Below are positions 43,959 through 52,288 of a stretch of 64,000 bases of DNA, one piece after another. Both the position numbers and the translations under genes were made by a program. The stretch is from JABCYV01 sp963696025 (GTDB lineage: Bacteria > Acidobacteriota > Terriglobia > Terriglobales > Acidobacteriaceae), in contig CAVOII010000014.1 in NCBI GenBank assembly GCA_963696025.1, positions 248,001-312,000 on the forward strand, given 5' to 3'. Below the pieces are notes generated by a model, which saw only the letters and a list, made by a program, of their open reading frames with translations, was not told the origin of the DNA and did no database searches. Position 1 is the stretch's first letter. The number at the start of each line of letters is the position of its first letter.

Positions 43959-46772
43959 ATGCCGACCTTCTATGATCGCTTCCGCGAATGCGCCGAGCGC
44001 TGGCCGCAGAATCGCGCCCTGGAAATTCAGCGGCGCGATCGCACCGAGAGCTACACCTACGCGGAAACCCGGGAGAAGGCGGAATCGATTGGCCGATGGC
44101 TGACGGAAAATGGATTTCAGAACGGCGTTCGGCTCGCGATCCTCGCGGACAATCATCCGCGATGGGTTGCTGCTTACCTCGGAGCAATTGCGGCGGGTTG
44201 TACGGCCGTCCCGCTGGATACTGCCTTTCGCGCCGACCAGGTGGCGAAGTTGCTGAAAGACAGCGGCAGTGCGTTATTGTTCGCTGACGCCAAACACCTT
44301 CCCAGTGGACAATCAGCTGTCGCGGAACTAAACATTCCTATCGTCCTAGTGAGCGCTGGGACATCGACAAACACTCAGACCGCCGAGCACGGCTCGCGCC
44401 GGACGGGGCAGAGCCCCGTCCCCACACAGGCAACCCCCGCCCAGCCCGTGGCCAACCTCGACGACATTTTTGCGGCGGGGCCTGGTAACTTCTCTCCAGT
44501 CGAATCTTCCGCGGACAGCCTTGCTTCCCTGCTCTACACTTCGGGAACTACAGCTGATCCCAAAGGCGTGATGCTCACTCATGCCAATCTGCTGGGCGAG
44601 GTTGAATCGGTATTTGCCCGGCTCGATATCGGTCCCGCAGACGCGGTTCTCGGCGTGCTCCCGCTGTTTCATGTTCTTTCGCAGATGGCCAACCTTTTGC
44701 TGCCGTTGGTAAAGGGCGCGCGGGTTGTGTATCTGGAAACGCTCAACACGACCGAGCTTCTGCGAGCGTTGCAGGAACGCCAGATCACAGCGTTTGCCGT
44801 GGTGCCGCAGTTTTTTTACTTGATCCATGACCGCATCTTCAAAGAAATAGAAAGGCGCGGCAGCCTGGCACGGCATTCGGTGCAAGGAATGATGGCAATT
44901 ACGCGTCTCGCCCGCCGCTTCGGATGGAACGCGGGAAAACTCTTCTTCCGCCCGATCCACAAGACTTTTGGCGACAAGATGCGCTACCTGATAACGGGCG
45001 GCTCACGTTTTGATCCACAGGTCGGACGAGATTTTTACGCGTTGGGGATCGATGTTTTACAAGCCTACGGCCTGACGGAAACGACCGGCGCCGCTTTCTT
45101 AACTGCTCCGAACGACAACGTGATCGGCTCGGTGGGACCGCCACTGCTGGGCGTGGAAGGAAAAATTATCGATCCGCAGCCGCAGGAAGAAGGTGGCCCC
45201 GCGACTGGCGAAATCGCGATCCGCGGCGCCATCGTGATGAAGGGTTATTGGAACCGTGCGGACGCAACTGCTGCGGTTTTGAAGGATGGCTGGCTCATAA
45301 CCGGCGATCTCGGGCACTTTGACAGCCGCGGCAATCTGTTCATCACCGGACGCCAGAAAGACGTGATCGTTCTCAGCAATGGTAAAAATATTTATCCAGA
45401 CGAGATCGAAGCGCACTATTCCAAATCGTCCTATATCAAGCAGATTTGCGTGATGGGTCTGGAGGCGAGGCCGGGCGATCCCACGTCCGAGCGCTTACAC
45501 GCTGTTATAGTGCCGAATTTTGAAACGTTGAAACGGCAAAGGATTGCCAACGCCAAGGAGGTCATTCGTTTCGACATCGAGAACCTATCAGCGAAATTCC
45601 CGTCGACCAAACGCGTCGGTAGTTATGAAATCTGGTCTGAGGACTTACCACAAACCACCACTCGGAAACTGAAGCGCTTCGAAATCGAGAAGCGAGTAAG
45701 GGCCAATCAGGCGCGGGTCCATACGGCAGAGGCAGAAGTTGCGTCCGAGCGGCCGTTGAGCGCCGACGACACGGCGTGGCTGGAGCAGCCAGAAGTACAG
45801 TGCGCGTTGAAGATTGTGCGCGATTCTTCCAAATCGGCTCCAGATGTAATCCACCCCGGCGACAACCTGGAACTCGATCTGAGCTTTGATTCGATGCAGC
45901 GAGTGGAACTGCTGGTGGCGCTGGAGAAAGAACTTGGCGGTGATGTGGAGGAGTCACGCCTGGCTGAAATTTATACCGTGCGCGACTTGGTGGATACGAT
46001 TCGGGAAAGCGCGGCCGGGGGAAAGGCTATACCCCGCGCCCAATTTGCCGGCTGGAAGGCGCTGCTGCAAGAGGAATCGACCGATCCGGAAGTGCTTGCA
46101 CTGGCCCGCCAAGGCCGCTTCGCAGAGCACGTTTTCTATGGTTTGAGCCGGCTGATACAGATTTTCGCGTCTGATCGTTTGGACTTGCAGGTCACTGGTT
46201 TGGAGAAACTTCCTATCGATGGCCCATATATCCTTTCATCGAATCACCAGAGCTTTGTTGATCCCGTGATTCTGAGCAGCGTGTTGCCCTGGCCGGTTTT
46301 CCGCCACCTGTTTTCGGGGGGGACCAGTGAAATTTTCGGCTCCGGTCCGATGCGCGTACTGGCGCGCTGGCTTCGTGTAATGGTGCTGGACCCTGACGTC
46401 AACCTGGTGCCTGCTTTGCGCGCTGGCATTTTCGGACTCCGGCATGGGCGGGTTCTGATCCTTTATCCGGAGGGCGAGCGCAGCATTGACGGAACGCCCC
46501 GCACTTTTAAGAAAGGCGCCGCCATTCTTTCGGTTCACGCGCAGGTGCCGATCGTTCCGGTTGCGATCGAGGGCTTTTACGAAGTATGGCCGCGGGGCAA
46601 AAAGTTTTTCCAGAAATTCGCGCCAGTGCAGGTGAGATTTGGCGATCCTATTTATCCACCGCCTGAGTCGGAAGCCTCCGAAGCAGTGTATGAGCATCTG
46701 ACGGCGGAGCTGAGGGCACGAGTCGTGGCCATGTGGGAAGAACTTCGGGCTGCGCATCGCGGTTCTGCTTAG
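43959..46772 (+). CDS. acyl-CoA/ACP synthetase - acyl carrier - PlsC acyltransferase fusion
   Basis: 937 aa with three domains in order. AMP-forming ligase at about 1-610 (LLYTSGTTADPKGVMLTH, YGLTETTG, TGDLGHFDSRGNLFITGRQ). Carrier-like domain around 630-700 with the phosphopantetheine Ser in LDLSFDSMQRVELL. PlsC-type 1-acylglycerol-phosphate acyltransferase at about 745-930 (NHQSFVDPVIL and LYPEGERSID). The protein probably activates a fatty acid, holds it on the carrier and passes it to a lysophospholipid; it resembles Aas but with the domains in reverse order and a carrier added. A palindromic repeat is inserted in frame at about residues 147-155. Confidence 0.88.
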   Translation: MPTFYDRFRECAERWPQNRALEIQRRDRTESYTYAETREKAESIGRWLTENGFQNGVRLAILADNHPRWVAAYLGAIAAGCTAVPLDTAFRADQVAKLLKDSGSALLFADAKHLPSGQSAVAELNIPIVLVSAGTSTNTQTAEHGSRRTGQSPVPTQATPAQPVANLDDIFAAGPGNFSPVESSADSLASLLYTSGTTADPKGVMLTHANLLGEVESVFARLDIGPADAVLGVLPLFHVLSQMANLLLPLVKGARVVYLETLNTTELLRALQERQITAFAVVPQFFYLIHDRIFKEIERRGSLARHSVQGMMAITRLARRFGWNAGKLFFRPIHKTFGDKMRYLITGGSRFDPQVGRDFYALGIDVLQAYGLTETTGAAFLTAPNDNVIGSVGPPLLGVEGKIIDPQPQEEGGPATGEIAIRGAIVMKGYWNRADATAAVLKDGWLITGDLGHFDSRGNLFITGRQKDVIVLSNGKNIYPDEIEAHYSKSSYIKQICVMGLEARPGDPTSERLHAVIVPNFETLKRQRIANAKEVIRFDIENLSAKFPSTKRVGSYEIWSEDLPQTTTRKLKRFEIEKRVRANQARVHTAEAEVASERPLSADDTAWLEQPEVQCALKIVRDSSKSAPDVIHPGDNLELDLSFDSMQRVELLVALEKELGGDVEESRLAEIYTVRDLVDTIRESAAGGKAIPRAQFAGWKALLQEESTDPEVLALARQGRFAEHVFYGLSRLIQIFASDRLDLQVTGLEKLPIDGPYILSSNHQSFVDPVILSSVLPWPVFRHLFSGGTSEIFGSGPMRVLARWLRVMVLDPDVNLVPALRAGIFGLRHGRVLILYPEGERSIDGTPRTFKKGAAILSVHAQVPIVPVAIEGFYEVWPRGKKFFQKFAPVQVRFGDPIYPPPESEASEAVYEHLTAELRARVVAMWEELRAAHRGSA
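44401..44421. repeat. GGACGGGGC palindromic repeat inside the ligase domain
   Basis: Perfect 9-bp arms GGACGGGGC and GCCCCGTCC separated by AGA, flanked by a CACGGCTCGCGCC and CCACACAGG context. It encodes a Ser/Thr/Pro-rich insert (RRTGQSPVPTQATPAQP) in the ligase, which may be a tolerated linker. Confidence 0.75.
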
Positions 46773-46780
46773 CATAACTT

Positions 46781-47692
46781 TCACTTGGCTCGAGGATGCG
46801 TCTGGTCATAGACGTGGAGAACGTGCTTCATGGAGAGCTGAGTATAGCGCTGGGTGGTTGAAAGCCGTTCGTGGCCGAGCATCTCCTGGATGGCACGCAG
46901 ATCGGCGCCTTCCTCCAGCAGGTGCGTACCGAAGGCATGGCGGAGGGTGTGGGGATGGACATCGGGTGACAGCCCTTTGGCGACCGCGATTTTCTTGATG
47001 ATCCGGCCCACGCTGCGGGTGGTGAGCCGGCCGGCACGAAGGTTGATGATCAACGCCAAGGTGTTCTGCTTGCGCAGGGCGAGCAATTGCTGGCGCAGCG
47101 GGAGATAAGCGGTCAGCGCCAATTTTACGGAATCGCCGAAGGGCACGTAGCGTTCTTTTTTTCCTTTGCCGCGAATCAGAATGGCTTCAGTGCTCAAGCG
47201 GATGTCGTCGAGATTGATTCCGATCAGCTCGGAGTTACGGATGCCGCAGCCATAGAGCAGTTCGAGCATCAGGTGATCGCGGGTGGGAAAGGCAGCTACT
47301 TCAGGCATCTGGCCGTCCAGCACGGAATTCATTTCTTCGATAGTGGGAACGCGAGGCAGCTTCTTTGGGAGCTTCGGTGTTGCCACCAACGCGGCGGGAT
47401 TCTGTTCCACGACCCCTTCCTGCGCCAACCAGCGAAAGAGCGAACGCACGGCGGCTAGCGACCGCGCAACTGAGGTCTTGCTAAGTCCCTTCTCGTAAAG
47501 ATGAGAGAGGAATCCGCGAATGGCAACATGGTCGATGCTGCGCCACGGGCGGGATCCGACGTAAGTTGAAAAGTTAGCGAGATCGCCAGTATAGGCTTTG
47601 ATGGTGTGCTTCGAGGTGCCGCGCTCGACGAGAGACCGAAGAAATTGGCTGACGCCTTTTTCAACTACAGTCTTGCTGGATCTAGCTGTCAT
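46781..47692 (-). CDS. xerC: tyrosine recombinase XerC-like
   Basis: 303 aa. Core-binding SAM-like domain (SKHTIKAYTGDLANFSTYV) and catalytic domain with Arg in GCGIRNSELIGIN, Lys in RGKGKKERYVPF, HTLRHAFGTHLL, GHERLSTTQRYTQ with the nucleophile Tyr. Cleaves and rejoins dif during chromosome dimer resolution, or acts on other elements. It follows a second recombinase by 85 bp. The two-letter symbol assignment within this pair is uncertain. Confidence 0.88.
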   Translation of the reverse strand: MTARSSKTVVEKGVSQFLRSLVERGTSKHTIKAYTGDLANFSTYVGSRPWRSIDHVAIRGFLSHLYEKGLSKTSVARSLAAVRSLFRWLAQEGVVEQNPAALVATPKLPKKLPRVPTIEEMNSVLDGQMPEVAAFPTRDHLMLELLYGCGIRNSELIGINLDDIRLSTEAILIRGKGKKERYVPFGDSVKLALTAYLPLRQQLLALRKQNTLALIINLRAGRLTTRSVGRIIKKIAVAKGLSPDVHPHTLRHAFGTHLLEEGADLRAIQEMLGHERLSTTQRYTQLSMKHVLHVYDQTHPRAK

Positions 47693-47777
47693 ACTATTTC
47701 ACTTCTTATCCACCCCGAGACAAAGAGAAATACTCATGATTCTCTCTCCGGCTCTGTTGCTCTGTGGTGAAAAAAAA

Positions 47778-48740
47778 TCATCTCGCTTTCGCCCTGGGAT
47801 GATGCTTCTGATAAACATTCTTTAATCGATCCAGTGCGAGGTGCGTATACACCTGCGTGGTCGAAATGTCGGAATGTCCGAGGATGGTCTGCACGGTCCT
47901 TAGGTCGGCGCCGTTTTCCACCATATGAGTAGCGCAACTGTGGCGCAGCATGTGTGGACTGGCGTTTCGCCCAGTGCCCGCGGAGGCTGCGCGCACCATT
48001 TGCCAGACGCGCTGGCGAGTCAGCCTTCGTGCGCCGCGGCTGAAGAAAAGAAGCGGCGTGGTCTTGCCGCCCATCAATACAACGCGTGAGTGTTTCATGT
48101 ACTCCGTCAGAGCGTCATGAGCCGATTTTCCCAGCGGCACGATGCGCTCTTTGTCACCCTTGCCACGCACCAACACGTAACCAAGATCGAGTTTCAGGTC
48201 TTCAAGCTTGACTCCGATAATTTCGGAGACGCGCAGCGCCCCCGCGTAGAAAACTTCGAGCATGGCGTGGTTACGGACGGCAAGCGCTTCGTCCTGCTTG
48301 CGCACTGATGTGGCTTGTGGCCGACTCAATATCGTTTCCATCTCGTCGCGCGCCAGCGATTTAGGCAACACCTTCCACTGCTTGGGCGAGTCGATATTGA
48401 GCGTCGGATCATGCTCAACCAATTTGTCGAGCAGCAGATAGCGGTAGACATGGCGCAACGTCGAAAGTTTCCGCCCCACCGATCGGCCATCCACGGCGTT
48501 GGCGAACAACTGCTGGATGAAAGCGCGGACGTCGTTGCGGCGTGCGTTAAGGAGGGTGCGCTTGCGCTTCTCCAGAAATCCGGCGAACTGCTCAAGATCA
48601 GTGGTGTAGGCAGCGATGGTCAATGGGGCCAGGCCTTTCTCCACTTTCAAGTAGTCGAGAAAGGCGGAGACGACGCGGGCGTTGGCTTCGGACGCCACCA
48701 CTTCAGTATGCGCGTTATCGGACGCAGGGAAAGTATTCAT
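47778..48740 (-). CDS. xerD: tyrosine recombinase XerD-like
   Basis: 320 aa. N-terminal SAM-like domain (VEKGLAPLTIAAYTTDLEQFAGFL), catalytic set Arg in AGALRVSEIIGV, Lys in RGKGDKERIVPLG, HMLRHSCATHMV, GHSDISTTQVYTH with Tyr. Intact. The adjacent paralogue at 46781-47692 differs widely, so this is not a recent duplication. Tandem placement suggests a heterotetramer encoded by one operon. Start codon 48740 is 24 bp from the DUF72 stop. Confidence 0.9.
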   Translation of the reverse strand: MNTFPASDNAHTEVVASEANARVVSAFLDYLKVEKGLAPLTIAAYTTDLEQFAGFLEKRKRTLLNARRNDVRAFIQQLFANAVDGRSVGRKLSTLRHVYRYLLLDKLVEHDPTLNIDSPKQWKVLPKSLARDEMETILSRPQATSVRKQDEALAVRNHAMLEVFYAGALRVSEIIGVKLEDLKLDLGYVLVRGKGDKERIVPLGKSAHDALTEYMKHSRVVLMGGKTTPLLFFSRGARRLTRQRVWQMVRAASAGTGRNASPHMLRHSCATHMVENGADLRTVQTILGHSDISTTQVYTHLALDRLKNVYQKHHPRAKAR

Positions 48741-48764
48741 GCAGGTGCAGAGGATCGGAGCTCG

Positions 48765-49481
48765 CTAAGCCGCGACGATTTCCTTCAGCAGTTCGACTGC
48801 CGAGATCGCCCCTTCGGGCGTCTCCTCGTGCTTGAAATAGGCGAATACGCTACGGTCCTGTCCGATGTGTTCCCGAATCCGATCGGACATGGCGCGGCGT
48901 TCGTCGGGAGTGTAGGTGGGCTTGCGATAGCGGTAGTAGCAGAAGTCGGCTGTCACCACATCGGGTGTGGAGCGCTCTTCGGTCTCAGCGACGCAAATCG
49001 CCCGGTTGTTGGATTTCAGAAGATTAAAGATTTCATCCGAGAACCAGGAGTCGTGGCGGAACTCAAATGCCGAGGGCACGGCACGGGGGAGAGTTCCGAG
49101 AAATTCTCTTAAAACTTCGGCATCCGCTTTCACGTTGGGCGGCAGTTGAAACAGAAGCGGACCAAGTTTTCCCGCTTGCGCGAGCGGTTCGATTGTACTA
49201 AGAAAGCGGGGGATGAAATCTTGCGTGTTCTTGAGCCGTTTGATGTGCGTGATCACCTGGTGGGCCTTGATCCCGAAGCGAAAATGAGGGGGAGTTTCGG
49301 CAATCCATTTTTGGATGGTGGTCTCCTTCACCAGTTGGCGAAAAGTAAAATTAACCTCGACCGTGTTCAGTTGGGCAGCGTAGTGTTGCAGGAAATTCTT
49401 CTGCGCCAGCTTCGCGGGATAGAAGTCTGGCTTCCAGCTGGGATAAGCCCATCCAGATGTGCCAGCGTAGAGTTGGGCCAT
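48765..49481 (-). CDS. DUF72 (YecE-like) protein, shorter paralogue
   Basis: 238 aa from the ATG at 49481, seven bp after the LigD-like stop; the longer ORF reading into that gene is rejected. DUF72 motifs: LYAGTSGWAYPSWKPDFYP, LNTVEVNFTFRQL, FGIKAHQVITHIKRL, LGPLLFQLPPNVK, AFEFRHDSWFS and DFCYYRYRKPTYT. About 75 residues shorter than the copy at 20017. Probably co-transcribed with the polymerase gene and the Xer pair. Confidence 0.85.
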   Translation of the reverse strand: MAQLYAGTSGWAYPSWKPDFYPAKLAQKNFLQHYAAQLNTVEVNFTFRQLVKETTIQKWIAETPPHFRFGIKAHQVITHIKRLKNTQDFIPRFLSTIEPLAQAGKLGPLLFQLPPNVKADAEVLREFLGTLPRAVPSAFEFRHDSWFSDEIFNLLKSNNRAICVAETEERSTPDVVTADFCYYRYRKPTYTPDERRAMSDRIREHIGQDRSVFAYFKHEETPEGAISAVELLKEIVAA

Positions 49482-49488
49482 GTTCGAC

Positions 49489-50568
49489 CTATATCTTCCG
49501 GGCCTTCTTGATAGCTTTCTGCTTCCCCGCTTTGGCAGTCTTACTTGGGCTTCTGCGCTGCGATCCTGCCTGCGCTCTGATTTCCAGTCCATCTTTAACG
49601 GTCGCTACTCCGCGATCTTCACTCGATGTGCGGCCGAGGGCGCCCGCGCCTACATCAGCAGTCAATTTCGGCAATTTCTGTTTCAGCTTCAAAACGGGCT
49701 CGAAGAGGTCTCCCAATTTCTGCACTCGTTCAAGCACCTGCGGCGCTTCGAACACCACCAGGCCGGCATCTTTTTTCTTCAAGACCTGCTCCACTTCTTC
49801 CCACGTCACCGGCGTGGACACTGTGGGATGCTCCCGCGCGCGTAGGGAGTACACGCCGATGGTGGTCTTGTGCTGATCATTCTGGCTCCAGTCCACCAGC
49901 ACTTTACCAACCCGGAGTTGTTTCTTCATATCGGAGACCACGAGTTCCCGATGGTCGTTCTCCAGCAAGCGGGCGAGCGCATGAGCAAAGGGTTTGGTGA
50001 CCTCGTAGCTGGTTGCGGTGTTCAGCGGAACATAGATTTGCAGCCCTTTGGACCCCGACGTCTTGGGGAAACTCCGCAAGCCGAACTGTTCGAAGATTTC
50101 GCGCAGCCACATCCCGACCTGGGCGCATTGCACGATGTCGGCCGGAGGCCCAGGGTCAAGATCGAAAACCATCATGGTTGGACGATTGATTTCTTTCGCG
50201 AGCGAGAGCGAAGGGTGGAGTTCGATCGCGGCAAGATTCGCCATCCACACCACCGTGGGGAGATCGTTGGCCAGAATGTAATTTACATTGCGGTGATTGC
50301 CTTCGCTCCAGACGGGCGCGGTTTTCACCCAATCTGGCCGGTGGGCAGTTGCGTTCTTCTCAAAAAAGTATTCGCTGTCAACGCCGTTAGGATAGCGTTT
50401 CAGGGTAAGTGGTCGTCCGGTGAGATGTGGAATGAGAACTGGCGCGATGCGGGCGTAATAGTCCACGACCTGTCCTTTGGTGAATCCCGTCGCCGGGTAC
50501 AGGACTTTGTCCAGGTTGGTCAGGCTAAGCTGCTTGCCTTCGATTTCAATTGATTGTGCTTTGCTCAA
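49489..50568 (-). CDS. stand-alone LigD polymerase (PrimPol) domain protein
   Basis: 359 aa. The POL domain of LigD covers residues about 8-300: LTNLDKVLYPATGFTKGQVVDYYARI, LTLKRYPNG, AIELHPSLS, VFDLDPGP with the catalytic acidic pair, TSGSKGLQIYVPL, and VDWSQNDQHKTTIGVYSLRA. It extends DNA/RNA ends in NHEJ. No ligase or phosphoesterase domain is fused and Ku is not in the window. The last 60 residues are Lys/Ser-rich and start with a DVGAGALGRTS stretch encoded by the dispersed TGTAGGC repeat. Confidence 0.9.
   Translation of the reverse strand: MSKAQSIEIEGKQLSLTNLDKVLYPATGFTKGQVVDYYARIAPVLIPHLTGRPLTLKRYPNGVDSEYFFEKNATAHRPDWVKTAPVWSEGNHRNVNYILANDLPTVVWMANLAAIELHPSLSLAKEINRPTMMVFDLDPGPPADIVQCAQVGMWLREIFEQFGLRSFPKTSGSKGLQIYVPLNTATSYEVTKPFAHALARLLENDHRELVVSDMKKQLRVGKVLVDWSQNDQHKTTIGVYSLRAREHPTVSTPVTWEEVEQVLKKKDAGLVVFEAPQVLERVQKLGDLFEPVLKLKQKLPKLTADVGAGALGRTSSEDRGVATVKDGLEIRAQAGSQRRSPSKTAKAGKQKAIKKARKI
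49630..49654 (-). repeat. TGTAGGCGCGGGCG palindromic repeat, copy 6 (inside the LigD-like gene)
   Basis: Read on the minus strand TGTAGGCGCGGGCGCCCTCG then GCCGC. It lies at the junction between the catalytic domain and the basic tail and encodes VGAGALGR, in the same frame as the copy that encodes VGAGVLAR in IspG. Confidence 0.8.
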
Positions 50569-50758
50569 TCGGTCTCTCTCACCTGCGTCTCAAGCGGTAT
50601 AGTTTAGCGTGCGCCGTTCAGTATAGCTACGAGCCTCGCCGAGTCGGAGCCGATGATTCAAGACCCGCGACTAACGACTGCAGTTTGACAAGTTCCCTTC
50701 TCCCAACGTAACTTCAAGTTCTTCCTTTGATGCTTTGCCCAACCGCAGTGGAGGTCCG

Positions 50759-52288
50759 ATGAAACACCGTGTGTTCAGGCTTCTAACCATACTCTTTGTG
50801 CTCTCGTCCGCTTTGGCCGCCGCACAGGACCTGACTTCATTCGAGAAACGCATCACGGTCAAGAAACTGGCTAATGGCCTGACCGTCGTGATCTGCGAGC
50901 GTCCGGAAGCGCCTGTGTTTTCATTTTTCACCCACGTGGATGCCGGTTCAGTGCAGGATCCCATGGGCAAGACTGGCCTGGCGCACATGTTCGAGCACAT
51001 GGCCTTCAAAGGGACGGACAAGATCGGCACCACCGATTACCCTGCCGAAAAAGTTGCGCTCGCGAAAGTGGAACAGGCCTACGCCGCCTACATCGCCGAG
51101 CGCGACAAGAGCACCGGCCGCGACGAGCAAAAGTTGAAACAATTGGAGAAGGCCTGGCAGGATGACATCGCGGTAGCGCAAAAATACGTCAAGCCGAACG
51201 AATTCCCTCGGATTCTCGAGAGCAACGGCGTGGAGGGGCTTAATGCTTTCACGAATCTAGATGAAACTGCCTACCACTATTCTTTGCCGGAAAACCGGCT
51301 GGAGCTGTGGGCGTACCTCGAATCGGAGCGATTCATGCATCCGGTGATGCGCGAGTTTTACAAAGAGCGCAACGTCGTGATCGAGGAGCGCCGCCTGCGT
51401 ACGGACAGCAATCCGGTGGGCCGGTTGCTGGAACAATTCGTCACGGCCGCCTATCAGGCACATCCCTACCATCGTCCGACGATCGGCTGGATATCAGACC
51501 TGAACTCATTTTCGGCCACCGATGCGCAGCAATTCTTTGACGAGTATTACATTCCATCGAACATGGTGGTGGCGGTGGTGGGCGACGTCAAAGCCGCGGA
51601 TGCGATGCCCATCATCGAGAAATATTTTGCGCGGATTCCTTCCCATGAAAAGCCCGACGAGCGCACCACCACTGAACCGCCACAAAATGCCGAGCGCCGG
51701 GTGGTGCTGCACGATGTGGCGCAACCCCTGTACCTCGAGGGTTATCACCGGCCCGATTACCGCAGCAAAGATGATGCTGTATATGACGCCATTACCGATC
51801 TGATGTCGAACGGACGCACTTCCCGGTTGTACCGGGCGCTGGTGCGCGACAAGAAGATTGCGTCAGACTCGGCGGGCTTCACCGGTTTGCCCGGAAACAA
51901 GTATCCCCATCTTTTCGCGTTCTACGCCTTCCCCATGCCGGGCCACAAACCCGAAGAAATGGCGGATGCAATCCATATCGAGATTGAACGCCTGAAAAAC
52001 GAAGACATCAGCGACGAGGAACTGAAGATGATCACTACCCGCGCTAAGGCTAACCTGCTCCGTGGTCTGGGAAATAACCAAGGTCTGGCCCAGCAGCTGG
52101 CGCAGTACCAATCTCGGTATGACGACTGGCGCGAGCTTTTCCATCAGGTGGAGAATCTCGACAAAGTCACGAAAGCCGACATCCGGCGTGTGGCAAATCA
52201 GACTTTCGTTTCCACCAACCGAACCGTGGGCATCATTGAAACCGTAGCGCCCGCCGGGGCTGCCGACCAAAAAGGCGGTGCACAATGA
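50759..52288 (+). CDS. M16-family zinc peptidase, active subunit
   Basis: 509 aa from ATG at 50759 (GGAGG just upstream). Signal peptide FRLLTILFVLSSALAAAQ, then the M16 core with the inverted zinc motif HMFEHMAFKGT (HxxEH) at about residue 82 and the YHYSLPENRLELWAYLESERF block. Such proteases process peptides in the periplasm. Its stop overlaps the start of a second M16 gene by four bases, so the two proteins are likely made together as a heterodimer. Confidence 0.92.
   Translation: MKHRVFRLLTILFVLSSALAAAQDLTSFEKRITVKKLANGLTVVICERPEAPVFSFFTHVDAGSVQDPMGKTGLAHMFEHMAFKGTDKIGTTDYPAEKVALAKVEQAYAAYIAERDKSTGRDEQKLKQLEKAWQDDIAVAQKYVKPNEFPRILESNGVEGLNAFTNLDETAYHYSLPENRLELWAYLESERFMHPVMREFYKERNVVIEERRLRTDSNPVGRLLEQFVTAAYQAHPYHRPTIGWISDLNSFSATDAQQFFDEYYIPSNMVVAVVGDVKAADAMPIIEKYFARIPSHEKPDERTTTEPPQNAERRVVLHDVAQPLYLEGYHRPDYRSKDDAVYDAITDLMSNGRTSRLYRALVRDKKIASDSAGFTGLPGNKYPHLFAFYAFPMPGHKPEEMADAIHIEIERLKNEDISDEELKMITTRAKANLLRGLGNNQGLAQQLAQYQSRYDDWRELFHQVENLDKVTKADIRRVANQTFVSTNRTVGIIETVAPAGAADQKGGAQ

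Noticed and set aside
19954..49654. CRISPR interpretation of the TGTAGGC repeats
   Set aside because: Copies are scattered, vary in length and orientation, and have no regular spacers or cas genes.
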